Source: Aedes albopictus
Lineage: Eukaryota > Arthropoda > Insecta > Diptera > Culicidae
NCBI RefSeq assembly: GCF_035046485.1
Contig: NC_085138.1
Span: forward strand, 276,563,694-276,627,693
Length of the DNA stretch: 64,000 nucleotides
Reading direction: 5' to 3'
The notes under the pieces were generated by a model that worked only from the letters and a program-made list of their open reading frames with translations, ran no database searches and was not told the origin of the DNA. The first letter of the stretch is position 1, and every line of letters begins with the position of its first letter. Below are positions 9,663 to 20,553 of the stretch, in pieces. The translations under genes and the position numbers were made by a program.

Positions 9663-10255
9663 GAAGTAAGAAGTAAGAAGTAAGAAGTAAGAAGTAAGAA
9701 GTAAGAAGTAAGAAGTAAGAAGTAAGAAGTAAGAAGTAAGAAGTAAGAAGTAAGAAGTAAGAAGTAAGAAGTAAGAAGTAAGAAGTAAGAAGTAAGAAGT
9801 AAGAAGTAAGAAGTAAGAAGTAAGAAGTAAGAAGTAAGAAGTAAGAAGTAAGAAGTAAGAAGTAAGAAGTAAGAAGTAAGAAGTAAGAAGTAAGAAGTAA
9901 GAAGTAAGAAGTAAGAAGTAAGAAGTAAGAAGTAAGAAGTAAGAAGTAAGAAGTAAGAAGTAAGAAGTAAGAAGTAAGAAGTAAGAAGTAAGAAGTAAGA
10001 AGTAAGAAGTAAGAAGTAAGAAGTAAGAAGTAAGAAGTAAGAAGTAAGAAGTAAGAAGTAAGAAGTAAGAAGTAAGAAGTAAGAAGTAAGAAGTAAGAAG
10101 TAAGAAGTAAGAAGTAAGAAGTAAGAAGTAAGAAGTAAGAAGTAAGAAGTAAGAAGTAAGAAGTAAGAAGTAAGAAGTAAGAAGTAAGAAGTAAGAAGTA
10201 AGAAGTAAGAAGTAAGAAGTAAGAAGTAAGAAGTAAGAAGTAAGAAGTAAGAAGT
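9663..10255. repeat. Microsatellite (GAAGTAA)n, about 85 copies
   Basis: An essentially uninterrupted 7-bp repeat of 593 bp. Its length not being a multiple of three gives a 7-residue LLTSYFL repeat in all minus-strand frames; these frames are not genes. Such purity over about 590 bp suggests recent expansion, and assembly length may be unreliable here. Confidence 0.97.
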
Positions 10256-11997
10256 GTGAGAAGAGTGAGTGAGATTTACACCATTGAATCGCGATGCACA
10301 TGATGCTACGTCAAATGTAATGATCAAATCAGGAGCAGTCGCCCGTGATGATGCATTATTGGCCAGCTTTCAATCATGTCTGATGAAACTTTATGACATT
10401 ATTACAGAATACTACTCCCACCACCTATAATAGTGTTCCATCAGGTTGCTCTTTTCCTATTAAAATATTTAAAGTGCTGTGTAGCATCGGAATGCCATTT
10501 ATATGAAAGCGATGGAGCATCATAAACACATTTTTATGTAAATATGACTTCTTGTCGGTTCTCCACTTTCAAGGACCTCCAGCCAGCATAGAAAACCGAA
10601 CAGGGAAAGCGTATGTACGTGTATTCGCGCTCGCCGATTTTATTGCATTATTTATGAGGATATCTTTCAACAGTTATTTTTCCGTCTGAGTGAGTGTGTT
10701 CCGTTCTGCATGCTGGCTCTCCTTTTGTGTGCAGCTAAAAGCTCTCGCACATCGACTTGTCCTTAAAAATTGAAGCACTTTTCCAACTGATTGTGCACCG
10801 GGTTTTTGGTTGTAGGAGTGCTTTTGTTGAATGGATAGGTAAACATGGGGTAGCTGGAACACTGGTTGGGCGCATGAGTGTTACCGATAACCGACGATGT
10901 TTGATTATTATATATTTATTTTATTATTTAGTTTTCAGATTAACATAATTTTTACGAGACGAGTAGCTAAGCAAGAGTTAAAGAGATGAATAGCGTTATA
11001 TAGCATCAATTGTGGTTGTGGCGACCTTGTACTGCTGCCAACGCTGTTTTTTTTACTAAAAGAGAATAAAACTTCTCCAGGAAGCCAACAAAGATATGTA
11101 TTTGCAATCCTTTCAGTTTTCTTTTTGTATGCACAGAAGACCCTTTATCCTATTTGCACAATACTACCTGATTCCTTGGCAAAAGATTTTTCAATGGGTA
11201 GCTGCTTTCACTGTACGTACAGTGATCAGCAGCACACAGGTGACACCTTGCCCGTCGTATAGCCTCGAGCACAAGAGCGCTGTTTGCAAATCGTTATTCA
11301 AACGATCAAATATTAACGCGAGAGCATCAACGTGACGATTTTTAATGCCTTCGAGCTGTTTCTATTCGCCCCCAAAACGACGATTCGACCGCTTGGGAGT
11401 GTTGTCGTCGTCGTGATGGTGCTTCCCGAAAGCAATGTCAAATTCGTTCGGGGTTTCAAAACATTGGAAAGAAATTCATTATTTTTACAGTCAGATTGAG
11501 ATTTATGAGTAAATGAGTGTGATCAGAAGGTATAACTGATTATTCTGAGCATAACAGTATTTTTTACGGCAGTGAAAACTAATTAGAAGTACGATATTTC
11601 TGGGTCTGAAAATCGTTCAGGCGAAGTGGACAGCAAATCTAACCTAGAATATCCTACAATTCTAACCTCAACTCCTCACTTGCACAAGCCGGATCTCATT
11701 TTTCACGGAAATGGTAGAACAAAATGCAAAACTAATGCACGTGCGATCGAGGGAATCAAAAGTTCTACCATTCCCACTTAAAAAAATTGTCGGATGTGGG
11801 TTGTAATTAGGAAAAATAAAATAATTCCCCCAACAGATTATGTTGATAGGTATGTAAAAAAGGTAAACATCATCAGTTCGGTAGTTGCGCTACCGAAACA
11901 AAGATGGGTAACAGTATGTTTTGTTTTGCCCTTGAAAGCCAATTCTCTTCGAGTAATAGGACACAGTTATTTATCCTATCTTAGATCACAAGCATAA
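10256..11997. other. No gene seen
   Basis: Several frames of 60-80 codons, none with a motif or a supported start. No inverted repeat pair found. Confidence 0.4.
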
Positions 11998-11999
11998 TA

Positions 12000-12250
12000 G
12001 ATTGAGTTTAAATAAGGGCGAAAGTAACATGAGAGAGTTCTCTTCATCGACTCTCTCTTCTGCAAATTAAAGTGACAAGATGTAAATTCAATCGAACTTT
12101 TTTACACTTAGACGCTAGATTGCATCGCAATCTAGCGATTTATAACCAAAAAGTTCAACCATACTTGCATCTTGTCACTTTAATTTGCAGAAGAGAGAGT
12201 CGATGAAGAGAACTCTCTCATGTTACTTTCGCCCTTATTTAAACTCAATC
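12000..12250. mobile_element. TA-flanked hairpin MITE, 251 bp
   Basis: Ends in long inverted arms starting GATTGAGTTTAAATAAGGGC, and the inner blocks (CATGAGAGAGTTCTCTTCAT, GCAAATTAAAGTGACAAGAT) are also mirrored. A TA dinucleotide sits on both sides (11998-11999 and 12251-12252). No frame. It is probably mobilised by a Tc1/mariner-type transposase. Confidence 0.8.
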
Positions 12251-12252
12251 TA

Positions 12253-13335
12253 GATATGTGATATCTGAACGAATGACCTAAGCATCATTTCCCTTGTAAT
12301 TAATTAGCTGTCAGAAACATGATTATGTTGTCGTAACCATCAAGTTCACGATAGACCTAAATACGCTCATCGCATCGTACGATTGCTGCCAACAATGTTC
12401 CTCCGAAGAAAAATCCTAAACATATTGAGCAATGATAAATGAAAGAGGTAGTTCATAGTAAAACCAACAAATAGTGAGGCACGTGTGATACGTAACTGAA
12501 TATTTCATAGCAAACATCTATGGCAAGTGAAGGGATATTCCCTTCAACACAAAAGTGCTAATGCACTGCCAGAGAAGGCAAATATGTTGTTAGTACGTAC
12601 GTATTTGCTTTCGCTGACAAGGAACTAATGCTACAGTCCATCAATTTTCTATTTAATGCTCAGATCCGGGCTGTCATATTTTGGATAATAGGCAGTTTTT
12701 ATCATTGAAGCAGGGGGTGGCTGTATTCGTTCTCCTGACGAGGCATTAAGGCATGCTAGTCAATCTAAATTTCATATTAGTTAGGGTTTTTATCTAATTT
12801 CAGTCAATCCAAGCACCGACTAATACAATCCTGCGTTTCGCCTAACACGTCATGGTCAATTTGGTAGAAATAGTTATTTTTACGAAACCTTTTAATTAGC
12901 CTTCAAATCATTTAAAAAAATATTGTAAAAGAACTACAGTTTCCTTAAAATAATTAGATTGAATAATTGTCCATCGAATTTAGTTTCCGTCTAGTTCACG
13001 TATATTTCGGACCAGTGAATCAAAATTAAACCATCGCGCAACAATAATGACAATTTCGCAACCTGTATTTGTTGCGACAATCCACCCAATGCGACATAAG
13101 TTTGTCCCAATTTGAAAATAATGGGATAAACATCATGCATCACGAGTTTAGAGATTTTTAAGCCTTGCATTGCGATTTTCGAACGATAACTTTGAGTCGG
13201 TAAACACTGCAACTCTGCTTAAGATCTGTCATCAAACAGTTTCGTCTTTGGGTTAGTAATAATTGATTCCATTTTGTCTGCAACAAAAATTTTCGAGATC
13301 ATGGCATTATCTGTTACCAGTAGGGATAAAGAGTA
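12253..13335. other. No gene seen
   Basis: AT-rich DNA with one short minus-strand frame (12991-13212) lacking any motif. Confidence 0.4.
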
Positions 13336-13401
13336 ATTGGTGATTTGATGTTGCATTAAGAAGAAGAAGAATGATGGTGTTTTGAAAAAATGCTATCCCT
13401 A

Positions 13402-13651
13402 TAACACAGGGGAAGTTTTTAAAATGCCTCTATAAAATCTAAAATAAAATCTTATTAAAAACGGTTTGATGTACAGTGTTAGACTTTGAACGAACTACAA
13501 ATTAAGTACCTTATCAAAAAAAAAACGGTAAATTTAAATTCATGTGTTCAATATGTAGTCCGTCCAAAGTCTAACACCGTACATCAAACCGTTTTTAATT
13601 AGATTTTGTTTTAGATTTTATAGAGGCATTTTAAAAACTTCCCCTGTGTTA
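13402..13651. mobile_element. TA MITE, 250 bp (first of the pair)
   Basis: Terminal repeats TAACACAGGGGAAG and the mirror CTTCCCCTGTGTTA. The inner arms GGTTTGATGTACAGTGTTAG and their mirror near 13567-13592 continue the hairpin. Flanked by TA at 13400-13401 and 13652-13653. Confidence 0.78.
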
Positions 13652-13653
13652 TA

Positions 13654-13952
13654 CACACTAAGATCAGCTCGGTATTTTTCCCATCTTTTTACTGAGTTCT
13701 CAGCAGCAGATTTAACTCGGTACGCTCGGTTGTTTCTTTTGCGGATATCCTATAAATGAGTTACCGAGCTCAGATAAACTAATAAACTGTCAAAAGTTAC
13801 TGATGCACGGTAAAAATTGTTACTAGTGAAGGGTAAATATGATTACCGAGTATACCGAGATAAATCTGCTGTTGAAAACTCAGTAAAAAGATGCAAAAAA
13901 TACTGAACTCAGTGGAAAAATTACTGAGCTGGAGCATCTGAATCTTAGTGTG
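13654..13952. mobile_element. TA MITE, 299 bp, CACACTAAG ends
   Basis: Starts CACACTAAGAT and ends ATCTTAGTGTG; further inverted blocks include TTACTGAGTTCTCAGCAGCA versus the mirror near 13872-13890. TA on both sides. Its ends resemble those of the 662-bp element at 51097-51758, and both are rich in ACCGAG/ACCGAA-type motifs, so they may be relatives. Confidence 0.75.
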
Positions 13953-14164
13953 TAGGGATACGATTTTTTCAAAACACCATCATTCTTCTTCTTCTTCTTC
14001 ATGCAACATCAAATCACCAATCGTCGAACCTTCTTTGTTGCTTGTTTTGTGCCTCTTTTGTCTGACAATTCTCTTCACTGTTTCGGACACAACATTAATT
14101 CAGTTTCCGGCATACCCTAGCGTGCGCAGCTTTTTTGTTTTTCTTGCTCATAGACCACCTCACG

Positions 14165-14290
14165 GCGAAATTCTATCTCTTTTGCTCCTTCAGAAAGTTT
14201 AAAAACAACAGGACCAACACCTGTCAAATTTGACAGGTGTTGGTCCTGTTGTTTTCTAATTTCCCGTAGGAGAGAAAGAGAGCGATTTCT
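14165..14290. repeat. Palindrome with a perfect 54-bp core
   Basis: 14202-14255 is a perfect palindrome with no spacer, centred on CAAATTTG. It lies within a longer imperfect palindrome (for example GCTCCTTC near 14185 mirrored by GTAGGAG near 14267). Such a structure would extrude a cruciform or form a hairpin RNA. It could be the remnant of a foldback element. Confidence 0.8.
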
Positions 14291-14468
14291 TGATGACGTC
14301 ACCGTGCAATGGGCAATTCTCTTTGATAAACACAAAAAAGAGCGAGATAAAATAGGGGGCAAACACCACCTCTTTTATCTGTTTATCTCTCGTGTTTGTT
14401 CACGAGATTGAGTGAGAAAAAGAAAAATCTGCGCGCGCAAGATCCGGCACATCTTCTACGCGACACTA

Positions 14469-14641
14469 TCCCGACGTCTCCACTAGACAGAAATGTCTTG
14501 CCATTTTGCTGGACAGATGTGTCATGACAGAAATGTTATCTCGCTGTTTGCATGGAAAGCAGCGGTGTTGATCATTTCTGTTACGTTTTCTCTTTCTGGC
14601 AGCAAAATGGCAAGACATTTCAGACTAGTGGAGACGTGGGG
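14469..14641. mobile_element. Short TA foldback element, 173 bp
   Basis: Inverted arms ACGTCTCCACTAG and AAATGTCTTGCCATTTTGCT, with matching right arms ending at 14641. TA occurs at 14467-14468 and 14642-14643. The terminal three bases differ by one between the ends, so the exact boundary is uncertain. Confidence 0.65.
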
Positions 14642-14669
14642 TATGGTACATCCCAAGTATTGCAGACTA

Positions 14670-14886
14670 CATCCCAAATTGGACTATCACACTTTTTTTG
14701 ATACGCCAAAAAAGTGTGATAAAAGTGCACATTTGCCTCAGATCGTCTCGACGTCTTCGGTGCACTTATTCCTCCATTTACAAGGAATAAGTGCACCGAA
14801 GACCTCAACTCGATCCGACGTGTCCCTGCGCTGCAATCACACTTTGAAGGTGTGTGCACACTATTGTGTCAGTCCAATTTGGGGTG
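14670..14886. repeat. Foldback repeat with internal hairpins
   Basis: Outer arms CATCCCAAATTGGAC and the mirror GTCCAATTTGGGGTG. Inside are a hairpin around CGGTGCACTTATTCCT (14758-14801) and another around TCACACTTTTTT (about 14688-14721). No clear target duplication. Confidence 0.6.
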
Positions 14887-17049
14887 CAGTCAGCAATAAC
14901 AATTTTAATTTTATCAAAGTTTTTTAGCGATTCATAAATCCTAAACATAAAACCATTGATGCCGACTTGAAAATGCTCTCGAGTTCTTGTATGCCTCAAT
15001 AAGCCCACGTTCTGGCTAGTTGGCCCAGTCTTATTAGGGTCTACAGGACTTCGTATGCAAACCGGCTTAGGATTTCGGGTTGTATCATAGTTTTATCAAC
15101 CTTCTAAATAAAACCGTCTTCTGACTTGTCAAATATTTGTTTTGATTATTTTTCACTCTCAATGTTCGATCGTCAGAATAAATTATGCTTGGTTGTTTAT
15201 CCAGCCATCAATTGGAAAGATGCAGATATGGAATTCAGATTTGTTTTCCTTTTTAATACGTGTCAGGAGACATGCCACGGAAAATTTGTGGTGAATGTGA
15301 CTGTAATAATGACAAAAACTAAGTGCGCCACGCAAACTATGCATAATTTAAATGTATTTAATTTACTCGGCGGAATTGGGTGCAAAAAAGGTTTTTTCAA
15401 CACAGCGGAGATTAAAAGACATTATGTAATTTTTCTGACAAAGCAAAATGATGGAAACGTGTTGTATGGTTTAATTTGATCTTAAGGACATACCTAGTTG
15501 CAGGGGTTACAATATGGCAGCGAGTATGGCCGCCACTCTCTCCCTTATACCACCCTCCCCTCACCATAGTCATCGTGAAGTGCGGAAGTTAGCGAATAAT
15601 TTCTCAAAATTATACCTGCTTACCTTCTCAAATTGCACTCAGGTTGCTACTTGTGGTAGACAACTATATTTTTCATCCGTCAGGAAGTACTGCTTTGTAA
15701 TTTTCACAATATTTTCACAATTTCGTGCCAAAAAGTAGCACACACTGCACTTTTTTTTCTTCAACAAGCGCGTCACCCTTTTTTAAATCACCATTTAACA
15801 GTCTTCTACACAACACAGCACTGTAATAAGTTGATCGATTACGTGAAATTGTCTGCACTTTCGCCTGACCTACCGTTTATCGCGAAAAACTTACGCGTTT
15901 TCCACTTTCGTGGTCGAAAACCCGGATCAATTTACATCGCGGTTCGCTAAAACGGAAAAGCGTACCGTTAAACTGAGTGGTATTGTTCAACGTACGGTGA
16001 AATTGGGCATATGCAATAAATCATATGTGCGCCAAAATTCAAAGGTACAACTGCTATTTTAATACAGCTCATTTTGGAACGTTTTTGTTAGTTTATTTGA
16101 CCAAGCCACACTACACTGTGCGCCGTTTGATTTGTTTGTTTTGAGTGGGTGGTTGAGAGGGTTATTAGAGCGGGAGCCAAACTTATTATTATGATCTCGA
16201 GCAACCTTCACCTTAAGCTGTACGTGAAATCATAAAACTGAGTAATATTTTTTCTTTATTTACATGAATTATCCCGGCTAGGCGACATATTTTTCTGATA
16301 AAACTCTGTGTTCCTGATGATTCCTCCAATAGGGCTAACCCTCCTGAGGTAGTCATAACTGAGCTCATGATAGAACTAGCGGTTTTATCACAGCATGTTT
16401 TTGGTTTATGTTACGGCCACGAAACCTTTTGTTGGTTTTATGCATTGCCTCACAGTTTTGTGTATTTGTTTACAAAAAAAATCTCTCCGACAACAACCGC
16501 AAAGGCAAGTTTTATTGGAATGGTATATTATAAGTGATAAAACCAATTCATGTCTACTTGCAAGTCTTTAACCCTCGAGCGATCGCGCTGTTGTATTTTG
16601 TACAACACGTTGAAAAAATCTCGCTTCTTGTACTCAGCATTAGTGTGGTGCTGACGCAGGTAGTCAACCGCGCGAGTTACGGAAGGTTAATTGAAGATGT
16701 TTATAGCAGAAGTTATATGATAGTTTTATGGAACGCCAAAGGTTCAAAGTAAACAACTACCACATAAAACTAATTTAGAACAACTAGCTTTTTGACAAGC
16801 TCGTATAAAACCAGGATAAAACATGAATAAACCTTCAAGGCATGCTGATTGTTACTTGGGAGGATGGTCAAACATTATGCGATTTGACCGTAGGAGTTTA
16901 TTCGAAATGTCGGTCAAATTCTTCGCATTCCAAATCAATTCACGTGTTCAAAGTACGAATAAGAAGAATGTTTTTAACCTTTCATGGCGCGCACCTGTTT
17001 GATATTAATCGCGCTACGACGAGCGAGTTTTTTTGACAGTGTTATTCTG
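14887..17049. other. Mostly without recognisable content
   Basis: Apart from the frame at 15126-15479, nothing is supported. Repeated GATAAAAC/GTTTTATC motifs between 16300 and 16830 hint at an old inverted-repeat element whose ends I cannot define. Confidence 0.4.
15126..15479 (+). CDS. Unrecognised 117-codon frame, possible exon
   Basis: The strongest candidate in the window for a non-transposon coding segment. From about residue 20 the translation has varied composition (VVYPAINWKDADMEFRFVF, then NTCQETCHGKFVVNVTVIM, then TKTKCATQT) without low-complexity bias. A splice-acceptor-like CGTCAG precedes residue 17, and the ATG upstream is weak, so it may be an internal exon rather than a single-exon gene. 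I considered a p53-type DNA-binding domain because of the FRF..NTC..(G) spacing, but the zinc-binding and arginine residues do not line up convincingly. Function unknown; a decayed exon is equally likely. Confidence 0.22.
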   Translation: MSNICFDYFSLSMFDRQNKLCLVVYPAINWKDADMEFRFVFLFNTCQETCHGKFVVNVTVIMTKTKCATQTMHNLNVFNLLGGIGCKKGFFNTAEIKRHYVIFLTKQNDGNVLYGLI

Positions 17050-17082
17050 TACAGGGTGGCAACGTAGAAATGATACACTGAA

Positions 17083-18380
17083 AAACTGATGCAAAATTCA
17101 AACACTACCAACCTTCTGTCTCACTTCTTACGTCATGCAAACCATGAGAGAGGGGTTACAAACCGACGTCATCTACACAGATCTATCAGCAGCCTTCGAC
17201 AAATTGAACCATGCTATCGCCATTGCAAAACTTCAAAGACTTGGGGTGGGAGGAAGTCTCCTAGATTGGTTTCGATCCTACCTTTCTGATCGCCAATTAA
17301 TAGTCACCCTCGGCGACGTGCACTCCAGGAAATTTCCTGCGACATCGGGCATCCCTCAGGGAAGCCACCTAGGACCTCTCATATTTCTGCTATACTTCAA
17401 CGACGTGAACTCAGTGCTCGAAGGACCTCGCTTGTCATATGCTGACGATCTCAAAATGTTCCTGCGAATCCGCTCGATCCATGACTGCCACTCTTTGCAA
17501 GAACAACTGCACACCTTTGTAAACTGGTGCAGCACGAATCGTATGGTAGTTAATCCGGCTAAATGCTCAACGATCACTTTTTCCCGGAGGAAGAAACCAA
17601 TCCGCTTCGACTACAAACTTGCAGGCACAACTATCGAACGCGCTACTCAGGTGAAGGATTTGGGAGTTGTTCTGGATTCCCAGCTGACGTACAAACTACA
17701 CATCTCCTATGTTGTGAATAAGGCATCTAGCGAATTAGGTTTAATTTTTCGAATAACGAAAGACTTTACAGACATTTACTGCCTTAAGTCTTTGTACTGC
17801 TCTCTGGTTCGTCCGATTCTGGATTACTGTTCAGTTGTCTGGAATCCATATTACAACAATTCGGCTGAAAGAATCGAATCCATCCAACGACGCTTCCTAC
17901 GATATGCGTTGCGCAGGTTACCTTGGTTAAACCCTTTGCGTCTGCCAAGCTACGAAAGCCGCTGCCGATTGATTGATCTGGAACCGCTTCGAATTCGCAG
18001 AGATACGTCAAGAGCACTGCTGGTGGCAGATTTGTTGCAAGGCCGAATTGACTGTAGCGCTATCCTTGAGCAGATCGATCTTTACGTTCAACATCGGGCG
18101 CTACGGAACAACAATACGCTCAGAATACCATTTCGTCGATCGGACTACAGCTCGAACGACGGGATTGTGGGCATGCATAGGTTATTCAACCAAGTATCCT
18201 CTCTGTTCGACTACCACATTAATCGAGAGACGCTTTTCAAGTTTCTTCTTAGAACGTAGAACCTAATTTTAATTAATGTTTGTTTGTGTATTTCTACATT
18301 GGTGCTTAGTTTTACTTTTTGTTAGTTTTGTTTTTTTAATACCATAATTGGGACAATACTTGTCTGTTGATGAGAACTTA

Positions 18381-18415
<35 letters not shown>

Positions 18416-18416
18416 A
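17083..18416 (+). pseudogene. 5'-truncated non-LTR reverse transcriptase (CR1/jockey-like)
   Basis: A 374-codon frame (17135-18259) holds reverse transcriptase motifs in order: YTDLSAAFDKLNH (residues 14-26), SGIPQGSHLGPLIF (about 72-85), SYADDLKMF (about 101-109), then VKDLGVVLDSQL and the C-terminal region typical of this group. The start shown is not the true one: an upstream segment in another frame (NTTNLLSHFLR, from about 17100) belongs to the same protein, so there is a frameshift near 17135. The endonuclease and ORF1 are absent. The 3' end is an (AAAT)n tail (18379-18416). A T1/Q- or jockey-type assignment is tentative. Confidence 0.85.
18379..18416 (+). repeat. (AAAT)n tail
   Basis: About nine TAAA repeats directly after the AT-rich 3' region of the retrotransposon fragment. 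It serves as the element's 3' tail. Confidence 0.9.
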
Positions 18417-18496
18417 CAGGATTTAATTTTTCTGCAAATTCACTTTTAATAACACAACAAAGTATTAAACTTACAAAGTATTTAGTTCAATTAGAA

Positions 18497-19132
18497 TCAT
18501 TCCCCTTTGTTTTTAATTACGGCCCGCAGACGCTTCTCAAAATTATTACAAGTCGCACGCACCTCTTCGTCCGGTATTTTATCCCAAATTTTTACCAAAC
18601 GGGTTTTGAAGGTATCCAAAACCAAGTTCTTCGCGTCGCCCAGGTTCTCTAGCATGTATTTTCATGTACAGAAGCCCAGTGGGTTCAAATCGGGAGACGA
18701 AGCCAGCTATTCCCATGAGCTGATGAAGCACGGTAAATTTTGCTTGCATCACTGTTCAACAACCACTGCCTTATGCGTCGGTACTGAGTCCTGCTGGAAA
18801 CAGAAACTTTCTTTTCCAAACAGTTTCTTGGCACTGGGGAATAGGTTATCTTTGATGACGTGTTGTAAAAAGTACTCTTTGTTGATTTTTATTCTCGTGT
18901 CGATGAACAACAATGGTAATTGGCCTTTTGTTGATATGGCGCCCCAAACCATCACCGCTGCAGCACTTCGATATCGTTGAACCTCTCGTTTGTCGGCAGG
19001 AATTTCACGAAGACTTGCTTCATACACACGATCATTTTGTTTATTCAAAGACGTTTTCAAAGTAAAAAATTTTCGTCCGAAAAAAAATGTTGTGAGCAGC
19101 GTGCGGTTTGACCAGAACGCGAGATCTGGCAA
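18497..19132 (-). pseudogene. Broken Tc1/mariner-superfamily transposase
   Basis: The open part (19132-18749) reads through AVMVWGAISTKGQLPLLFID and FCFQQDSVPTHKAVVVEQ, the VWG and QQD.PTHKA motifs around the second catalytic aspartate of DD(E/D) transposases. After 18749 the frame shifts; beyond it, translation in other frames resembles the C-terminal SPDLNPL region and ends near LRAVIKN. The N-terminal DNA-binding domain is missing. Inactive. The exact clade (DD34E, DD37D or other) cannot be fixed by eye. Confidence 0.8.
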
Positions 19133-19297
19133 CCCTGTCGGAAATATTCATCAGAGTCAATCCATGAATCCTTTGTTTCTTAAAAGCCCCATATCTAAGA
19201 TCCCGTTTCCCCAAGCACACTTATTTTCAATGCAATAGCATAAATGGCAACGTATGGCTCCCAAACTAGTGTATCACTTTCACATTGCCACCCTGTA

Positions 19298-20292
19298 GAA
19301 GTGAAATTGTTCTTTGAAGTACAATAGAGCTTTTAAATTGAAAGTTAGTTCAACAAGTGAATCTGGTGAAGTGAAAATTGAATGGTGATGAAGAACAATT
19401 CAGCTAGCTATTGCTTTGGTGCGGCTGCCATCGTCGTACGAAAAACAAGAAAAACGTAGAAAAAGATCGATACATGCATTATATAAACATTTTGGCATGG
19501 ATGCGTTGCTCATGTCACTTCGTACTGCATCCACTGTAGACTTCGCTTTTCGGAACCAGAACTGCTCATTCGATAGCAGTCGAGCCGGAATGTTATTCCT
19601 TTAAGGGCGGACGGGACGGTCGGGTAAATATCCGCCATTGCTCTGTTGCTACTAAGATGGTAATCTCAGATTCTACTTCATATTTTGCAACAAAAACCTA
19701 TCATTGTGTATGCTCACTTGCACTGCACATGCTGATTGTTTTTCATCATCTTCAGTGCAATAGAACTCGAGATTACCATCATCAAAATCGCGAGGCAAAT
19801 TGTTAGAAAGAGAGGCAAGATAGGAAAAATAACACGGCGTCCCGTTTCACCTTAAATCAGAGGCTCCGAAACTGTTTGCCATCACGGCGCCTTTTGAAAT
19901 TTTCGAAAATGTCGCGGCGCACCAACATCTTTCCACAGAGAATTTTAATTATTTTATAACAATGCAAAATTGTGAGGAATTTTTGGTACCATGGTTTCCA
20001 AAAATTCAAATAACATTCAGTTTCATAGCATGGTTGTTAAGAAAAAAAATGCTAAGGAATTTCATAAATCATTGTTAGGGATTTCTATGTAACATGGGTC
20101 TACCCGGCGTATAACGGCAGTTATCTGCATGATAAAAAATAATGCATTTTAAATCTTTGCTCTTACCTGATTTTCAACAAATTTGTTTCTTTTGCGAAGA
20201 ATTTATGAATACGCTTCACAAAATTCAAATATTTTCTTCATTTGTTGAAGGCCAAATTCAAGTATTTCTCAATCAAACGGTAAAAAATATGA
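19298..20292. other. No gene seen
   Basis: A 62-codon frame at 19416-19604 has no motif. No paired inverted repeats found. Confidence 0.4.
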
Positions 20293-20300
20293 GTCTGCGA

Positions 20301-20545
20301 CAGTGGCGTAGCCAGGAATTTGCTCTGGGAGGGGTTTTCGATGTTCAATAATGCAGTTTTTAATTTGACACTCATATTTCGTGAAAATATATACTGAATT
20401 TGAGGTGTAGGTTCAAAATAGTGGCGCAGCCGAAAAATTTTTTCATCACAAAGCATTTTATACTGGAAATTTGTTCCAGAAATTTTGGCTCTGGGGGGGT
20501 TTTACCCCGAAACCCCTCCCCCCTCCCCCCGTGGCTACGTCAGTG
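20301..20545. mobile_element. Small hAT-like element, 245 bp
   Basis: Ends CAGTGGCGTAGCC and, inverted, CACTGACGTAGCC, followed inward by G-rich and C-rich tracts. An 8-bp target duplication with one mismatch flanks it (GTCTGCGA at 20293-20300, GTCCGCGA at 20546-20553). The GGCGTAGCC core is shared with the 4.5-kb element at 23989-28457, so they belong to one family. Non-coding. Confidence 0.8.
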
Positions 20546-20553
20546 GTCCGCGA

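Larger units (their letters stand above)
13336..14021. repeat. Outer inverted repeat carrying two inserted MITEs
   Basis: Left arm 13336-13399 (ATTGGTGATTTGATGTTGCA through GAATGATGGTGTTTTG to CTATCCC) is mirrored at 13955-14021 apart from an extra GAA triplet. Between the arms lie two TA elements in series, 13402-13651 and 13654-13952, separated and bounded by single TA dinucleotides. Removing both leaves the arms meeting at CCCTAGGG, so an older hairpin of about 135 bp was hit at its central TA. Confidence 0.72.
17052..19295 (-). mobile_element. Tc1/mariner-type transposon relic with retrotransposon insert
   Basis: Ends CAGGGTGGCAACGTAGAAAT and, inverted, CAGGGTGGCAATGTGAAAGT, with a further ATACACT block, and TA at both sides (17050-17051 and 19296-19297). 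The minus strand carries a broken transposase (18497-19132). A truncated reverse transcriptase (about 17083-18416) sits near the left end. Without it the element is about 0.9 kb, so it had already lost sequence. Confidence 0.82.

Noticed and set aside
9615..10327. Two long minus-strand frames of a 7-residue LLTSYFL repeat
   Set aside because: They are translations of the (GAAGTAA)n microsatellite in different phases.
15126..15479. p53-type DNA-binding domain
   Set aside because: Only the FRF..NTC spacing is suggestive; the zinc-binding and DNA-contact residues are not convincingly present.
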